Below, in pieces: positions 60,140 through 64,000 of a DNA stretch of 64,000 nucleotides. Source of the DNA: Spirochaetota bacterium (GTDB lineage: Bacteria; Spirochaetota; Spirochaetia; Sphaerochaetales; Sphaerochaetaceae); the NCBI GenBank assembly GCA_023401595.1, contig JAEXDQ010000029.1, positions 53,948 to 117,947 on the forward strand, given 5' to 3'. A program made the translations under genes and the position numbers. The notes under the pieces were generated by a model. The model was given only the letters and a program-made list of their open reading frames with translations. It was not told where the DNA came from and did no database searches. Position 1 is the first letter of the stretch. The number at the start of each line of letters is the position of its first letter.

Positions 60140-61018
60140 CTATCCCTTGATACCGCCTATGGCGATTCCCTTGGTCAGCTTGTCCTGCACGAGGCAGTAG
60201 AGGATCAGCGTCGGCAGCATGACGATCACCAGACCGGCGAACAGCCGGCCATAGTCGTTCGCGATACGCTCCACCTCCATCAGGTCGAGGAGTCCGACGG
60301 CGAGCGTCCAGTTCTGACGCCGGGTCAAGAAGGTCAGCGCGATCAGGAATTCGTTCCAGAACTTCATGAAATTGAACAGCAGCACGGTGATGATGCTCGG
60401 CTTGGTCAACGGCATGATGATCCTGAACAATGTCCCGAAATACCCGCAGCCGTCGATCTTCGCAGCCTCTTCATAGCTTGTAGGCAGGCTTTTGAAGTAA
60501 CCGGACAAGAGGTATACCGCGAATGGAACGCTTGTCACGGCGTAGATCACCGCTACCATGGTCTTGTTGTTCAGCAGACGGATGCCGGTCGAGCCGCCGA
60601 ACTGGGCGAGCATCGTATAGATAGGTACCACGATATAGTTCACGTTGATGAAGATACCGGCCATCATCAGCGTGGCAAGCAACTTGTTGAACCTGAACTT
60701 GAATCTGGACAATACGTATCCGCAGGGAACCGCGAGCAACACCAGAAGCATCAGGCCGATGGCGGTGATATACACCGAATTGAGGAAATAGTCCCCCATG
60801 TGGGCGTCCACCCAGGCGTTGCGGTAGTTGGCGAGCTTCAGATGGTTCGGCAATGCGAACGGGTTCTGGAACTCCATGGTATCCTTGAAGGAGGACAAAA
60901 CCGCCCAACCAAGAGGAACCAGCACCAGGACCGCGAAGATGAGCAGCAGGATATAGACCGGCAGCTGCGGCAGGAAGGATCTGATCCGTATCTTGAATGT
61001 GTGTGAAGTTAATGACAT
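60140..61018 (-). CDS. Carbohydrate ABC transporter permease (MalG/CUT1 type)
   Basis: A 292-residue inner-membrane protein with six helices. The cytoplasmic EAA loop is SYEEAAKIDGCGYFGTLFRIIMPLTKP, which docks the ATPase. The N-terminus VYILLLIFAVLVLVPLGWAVLSSFK and C-terminus VMLPTLILYCLVQDKLTKGIAIGGIKG are characteristic of the MalG half of CUT1 importers. It starts 12 bp after the first permease gene with GGGAGGA upstream. No ATP-binding subunit gene is nearby, so a shared MsmX-like ATPase is likely. Confidence 0.94.
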   Translation of the reverse strand: MSLTSHTFKIRIRSFLPQLPVYILLLIFAVLVLVPLGWAVLSSFKDTMEFQNPFALPNHLKLANYRNAWVDAHMGDYFLNSVYITAIGLMLLVLLAVPCGYVLSRFKFRFNKLLATLMMAGIFINVNYIVVPIYTMLAQFGGSTGIRLLNNKTMVAVIYAVTSVPFAVYLLSGYFKSLPTSYEEAAKIDGCGYFGTLFRIIMPLTKPSIITVLLFNFMKFWNEFLIALTFLTRRQNWTLAVGLLDLMEVERIANDYGRLFAGLVIVMLPTLILYCLVQDKLTKGIAIGGIKG

Positions 61019-61030
61019 ACCGTCCTCCCT

Positions 61031-61942
61031 TTATTGATACGTTACCGGCTCGCGGTCGGTAAGCTTCTGGACGATCAACGACACAACGAAGGAGAAAATG
61101 AACAGGAACGCGCCGATGGCCATGCCATATCCGTAGTGTGAGTTGTTGTAGGCCTCGAAATACATCATGTTCAACAATACGTCGGAAGCACCGTCGGGCT
61201 GTCCGTTCGTCATGGCCTTCACAAAGAGGAAGGACATGTTGATCGAGCTGATGACGAAGAAGGTCAGCGTCACGCGGACTACCTCCCAGGTCAACGGCAA
61301 CGTGATCTTGAAGAACTTGGTCCAGCCGGAAGCCCCCTCGAGGTCTGCGCATTCATACAGGCTGTTGGGAATGCTGTCCATTCCGGCGACATACATGACC
61401 ATATAGTAGCCGACCGCCTGCCAGATCATCGCGAAGGAAATGGCATAGAGGACGGTACTTCTATCACTCAACCACATGTGAGTGTATTTGCCCAGTCCGA
61501 CAGTGGAAAGGAACACGTTCAGCGCCCCTTTCTCCGCAGCATACAGATTATTGAAGATCGCGGCGATGATGACGACCGACAGGATGTTCGGGAAATAGAA
61601 CACGATCCTGTAGAAGGACTTCCCCCTGATCTTGCTCTTGGAAAGCACGGTCGCGAAAAACAATGCGAGGATGATCGTAAAGAACGTGGTGAACACCATG
61701 AAGAACAGTGTATTCCTGAACGACAGCCAGAACTTGTCGCTCTGGAACATGGTTACGAAATTGTCCAGACCGATGAATTTCTTTTCCCCAAGCAGCCCCG
61801 ACCACTTGTACAGGGACAACTGGAATACGTTCAACGTCGGAAGAATCATGAAAATGAAATACAGGACGAATGTAGGGATCAGACATACGGCCAGAAATAC
61901 ATTCCGTTCATGCCGGCCGTGATTCTTTATTCCACTGGACAT
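61031..61942 (-). CDS. Carbohydrate ABC transporter permease (MalF/UgpA type)
   Basis: About 303 residues, six helices. FLAVCLIPTFVLYFIFMILPTLNVFQLSLYKWSG is the typical first helix and loop; NSLYECADLEGASGWTKFFKITLPLTWEVVR is the EAA motif. It partners the downstream MalG-type permease. GGAGG lies six bases before the chosen ATG at 61942; an ATG two codons earlier directly abuts GGAGG. It follows the binding-protein gene after a 73-bp gap that contains a long hairpin. Confidence 0.94.
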   Translation of the reverse strand: MSSGIKNHGRHERNVFLAVCLIPTFVLYFIFMILPTLNVFQLSLYKWSGLLGEKKFIGLDNFVTMFQSDKFWLSFRNTLFFMVFTTFFTIILALFFATVLSKSKIRGKSFYRIVFYFPNILSVVIIAAIFNNLYAAEKGALNVFLSTVGLGKYTHMWLSDRSTVLYAISFAMIWQAVGYYMVMYVAGMDSIPNSLYECADLEGASGWTKFFKITLPLTWEVVRVTLTFFVISSINMSFLFVKAMTNGQPDGASDVLLNMMYFEAYNNSHYGYGMAIGAFLFIFSFVVSLIVQKLTDREPVTYQ

Positions 61943-61971
61943 CTCCATCCTCCTTTATGATGAAAAACGGG

Positions 61972-62005
61972 ACGTGCCGCGGAAAGTCCCCTCCCCGCGG
62001 CACGT
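61972..62005 (-). other. Intercistronic stem-loop between binding-protein and permease genes
   Basis: ACGTGCCGCGG (61972-61982) pairs perfectly with CCGCGGCACGT (61995-62005), 11 bp with a 12-base loop and no T run. Stem-loops in this position in E. coli malE-malF stabilise the upstream message and raise binding-protein levels over permease, and a similar role is inferred here. Confidence 0.75.
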
Positions 62006-62015
62006 CGCGACAATA

Positions 62016-63383
62016 CTAGTTCAAAGCGGCGCGAAGCTTGGAGGCGTCGGCCTTCATGGCGTTCACCCAATCGGCGGCGGTCTTCTCACCCTTCATGCAG
62101 GCGTTCATGGTAAAGCAGAAGGTCTGCTTCCAGTTGACGTTCTCGACGCTCGCGGACGCGAACTGCCCGATGGCCGGCTTGACGCCGGTGCTGAAGATTT
62201 CATAGACGCTCAGCGATTGGTCGTCCATGGCTCCGGTACTGCGGGCGATTTCAACGGCGTTGACGGTGGGGACGATTCCCTGGGCGTCGCGTGCAATGAT
62301 CTCGACGGCCTTGTCGCTGTACAGGAACGCCAGGAATTTCTTGGCCAGATCCTGGTTCTTGGACTGTTTCAGGACATAGACCTGCTCCATCATGGCGACA
62401 GCGTAGCGATCATCGCCATGTTCAAAGGCGAACGGAGCGGTATAACCGTACTTGAAGCCGGCGGCCGGGGTATAGTCGGCCATTTCGCCGAAGATCCAGG
62501 AGCCGCAGGGCAGGAACAGCGCACGGTTCTGAAGCAGGGCGTTCTGGTTGTCGAGGTACGGTGTGGCGTTGTCGACCGCAGGCATGTAGAAATTGCCCTT
62601 GATATCCGCCATAGCCTCGAACACGCGGACGAATTCAGGGTTGCCGTAGACATCTTCGTAGTTCAGGAATTCATTCATGACGTCGATACCGGCGGAAGAT
62701 GCGACGGCGGCGATAATGAAGTTGTCCATGTAACCGGCGCGGGCATAGGAGAGCAGGTAGCGCTTCTCTGCGTCGTTCTTGCCGACGTTGAATTTGTCAA
62801 GCTCACCTTTGAAGGCGAGGAATTCGGCCCATGTCTCAGGAAGCTTGTACTTGCCGTCGGAACCGTCAGCATTGAACAGGTCGGCGTTGTAGAACAGTCC
62901 GTTCGCGGAATAGAACAGCGGAAGCATGTAGGTCCGCCCGTCTCCGTACGGATTGGTCGCGTTGGTATCGAGGAAGCCGGGAAGGATTTTTTCCCGAAGG
63001 GTCGCGTTCTCGCCGGGAACCTGGGTGTCGAGCAAATCGGTGAGATCGACCATGGCCCGGTCCGCCATCAGGGTTTCGGTGAGGGCCTTCTCACGACCGG
63101 TGGCGAGATAGATTACATCGGAACCTTCTCCGGTCATGATCTGGGGACGGATGACGTCCTCAAGGTTTGGAGAGGCTTCAATCTCAACCGTAACGTCCGA
63201 ATTCTGAGCTTCGAATTCAGCTACGAGCGGTGCCCAGAAGGCATCGCCATAAGCGCCTTTGAACGCCGCGACACGAAGGACCTGTCCCTTGGCTGCTGAC
63301 TCCGCCGAACCTGCGGCGAATACACTACCCATGGCGACGAGAGCCACAAGCAGCACGACAATGAAAAGTTTTGTCTTTTTCAT
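62016..63383 (-). CDS. Extracellular sugar-binding protein (SBP family 1)
   Basis: A 455-residue ABC solute-binding protein. Signal peptide MKKTKLFIVVLLVALVAMGS ends at VFA|AG; no lipobox cysteine is present, so it is periplasmic rather than lipid-anchored. VTVEIEASPNLEDVIRPQIMTGEGSDVIYL, YMLPLFYSANGLFYNADLF and KFLAFLYSDKAVEIIARDAQGIVPTV are typical of cluster-B sugar-binding proteins of the CUT1 class. Specific sugar unknown; the linked sulfatase suggests a sulfated or amino-sugar oligosaccharide. GGAG precedes the ATG at 63383. Confidence 0.93.
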   Translation of the reverse strand: MKKTKLFIVVLLVALVAMGSVFAAGSAESAAKGQVLRVAAFKGAYGDAFWAPLVAEFEAQNSDVTVEIEASPNLEDVIRPQIMTGEGSDVIYLATGREKALTETLMADRAMVDLTDLLDTQVPGENATLREKILPGFLDTNATNPYGDGRTYMLPLFYSANGLFYNADLFNADGSDGKYKLPETWAEFLAFKGELDKFNVGKNDAEKRYLLSYARAGYMDNFIIAAVASSAGIDVMNEFLNYEDVYGNPEFVRVFEAMADIKGNFYMPAVDNATPYLDNQNALLQNRALFLPCGSWIFGEMADYTPAAGFKYGYTAPFAFEHGDDRYAVAMMEQVYVLKQSKNQDLAKKFLAFLYSDKAVEIIARDAQGIVPTVNAVEIARSTGAMDDQSLSVYEIFSTGVKPAIGQFASASVENVNWKQTFCFTMNACMKGEKTAADWVNAMKADASKLRAALN

Positions 63384-63546
63384 AATCACTCCTTTACAAA
63401 TGATTCATACTCCTGATGATTCTTCCATCCTTCCGGACAGGAAGATGAGACCGATAGCCATCGAGGCGAAACAGAGAAGCCCTCAAGCCTCTCAATTTTC
63501 AAACCTCGTGGACAAGTCTACCACGCCCATGCGAATTTCATAGCGA

Positions 63547-63560
63547 CAGGGTGTACCCTG
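63547..63560. promoter_or_regulatory. Short inverted repeat upstream of the sugar-transport operon
   Basis: CAGGGT-GT-ACCCTG (63547-63560), two 6-bp arms around two bases, about 165 bp before the binding-protein start. It could be an operator for a sugar-responsive regulator. The rest of the 462-bp gap (63384-63845) has AT-rich segments and the 3' flank of an IS element, but no other gene. Confidence 0.4.
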
Positions 63561-63845
63561 TTTTGTACTTTCTTTCCATAAAATTGTACTTTTCTGGAAA
63601 ATGAAGCCAACATCTGTCGAAGAATCCGACAGATACGATAGAACACGGACAGCTCATCGAGGCCATCGGCGCCACTTCGGCAAATAGTACAAATTCCAAA
63701 AGTCGTCCAAATTCGTTGTGTCCATCAACGGGAATATCAGTTCAACCAGAGTTTGGCCTGATCTGGCAAGGGTTTGGGTAACACTTTTAAAATTTGCATT
63801 AACTTTTTTTCTCCAACTGGAAGCGTCCATGGTAATACATGGTGT

Positions 63846-64000
63846 TTACGCGATTTTATCTTCTGTCCTCAGTACAATTGCGGTTCCATTCTTGTTCTGT
63901 GACAGGTATTCGTCTGGACTCAGTGATCTAAGTCCAACCTGAGGTCTGGTACTATTGTAATACTCAACAAAATCGACTGTTGCCGTCTTTATCTTCTCTG
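63846..64000 (-). mobile_element. IS3-family transposase, C-terminal end (continues beyond window)
   Basis: Reading the minus strand from 63998 gives EKIKTATVDFVEYYNSTRPQ and then VGLRSLSPDEYLSQNKNGTA to a TAA stop at 63846-63848. VEYYNSTRPQxGLxxLSPxEY is the C-terminal end of the IS3/IS150-type rve integrase core, after the DDE glutamate. Only about 50 residues are inside the window, so completeness cannot be judged. The terminal inverted repeat should lie within the next about 100 bases (63720-63845), but I could not delimit it without the other end. Confidence 0.88.

Noticed and set aside
61974..63299. A 441-codon plus-strand open frame
   Set aside because: Antisense to the sugar-binding protein gene, which has a signal peptide and full-length family match.

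Overview
The window looks like chromosomal DNA of an anaerobic, amino-acid-fermenting spirochaete, probably of the Sphaerochaeta/Treponema lineage. This placement is an inference from gene content: two Wzi-type outer-membrane proteins, a solute-binding protein whose mature end starts AGSAES, a complete glutamate mutase/methylaspartate ammonia-lyase operon, an H+-translocating pyrophosphatase, MMPL-type RND exporters and lipoglycan-type glycosyltransferases. No rRNA or marker gene is present to settle it.

Layout. 0-5 kb: end of a polar amino-acid ABC ATPase gene; a minus-strand pair encoding a degenerate HTH-Fic protein and an N-acyl-D-amino-acid deacylase; an FAD oxidoreductase. 5-7 kb: a SatD-like gene overlapping a DUF3307 membrane-protein gene, with a tandem repeat at its promoter, then 106-bp tandem repeats. 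7-14 kb: AraC regulator, esterase, AEC transporter, a PpiD/SurA-like folding factor, a Wzi protein and tRNA-Pro(CGG). 14-23 kb (minus strand): GntR regulator, glmS, glmL, glmE, mal, an AtuA/DUF1446 gene, a DUF4387 gene and a P-loop/AlaX-like gene. This is the front half of the methylaspartate route of glutamate fermentation plus three accessory genes. 23-31 kb: DUF2804 protein, lipoprotein, Rpn nuclease, a structured RNA leader followed by hppA, and a DEAD-box helicase.

31-57 kb is a surface-glycan and glycolipid island: PIG-L deacetylase, FemAB-like acyltransferase, Wzx flippase, several glycosyltransferases, Stealth phosphotransferase, Wzy-like polymerase, two paralogous MMPL exporters, rfbABCD for dTDP-L-rhamnose, UDP-galactopyranose mutase, an MGDG-synthase-like transferase, a second Wzi, two divergent paralogous GT4 genes, and an LPG-synthase-type membrane protein. 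57-64 kb: TrpR-like YerC regulator, a 32-copy 12-bp minisatellite, a sulfatase with a carbohydrate ABC importer (binding protein and two permeases, no ATPase), and the end of an IS3-family transposase running off the window.

The observations I rate highest are the SatD-DUF3307 module with its repeat-flanked promoter, the promoter-to-terminator structured RNA ahead of hppA, a DNA motif shared by the GntR and glm promoters, the P-loop/AlaX fusion in the glm operon, and the minisatellite. All coordinates, motifs and promoter spacings were read by eye; no search or folding program was run.
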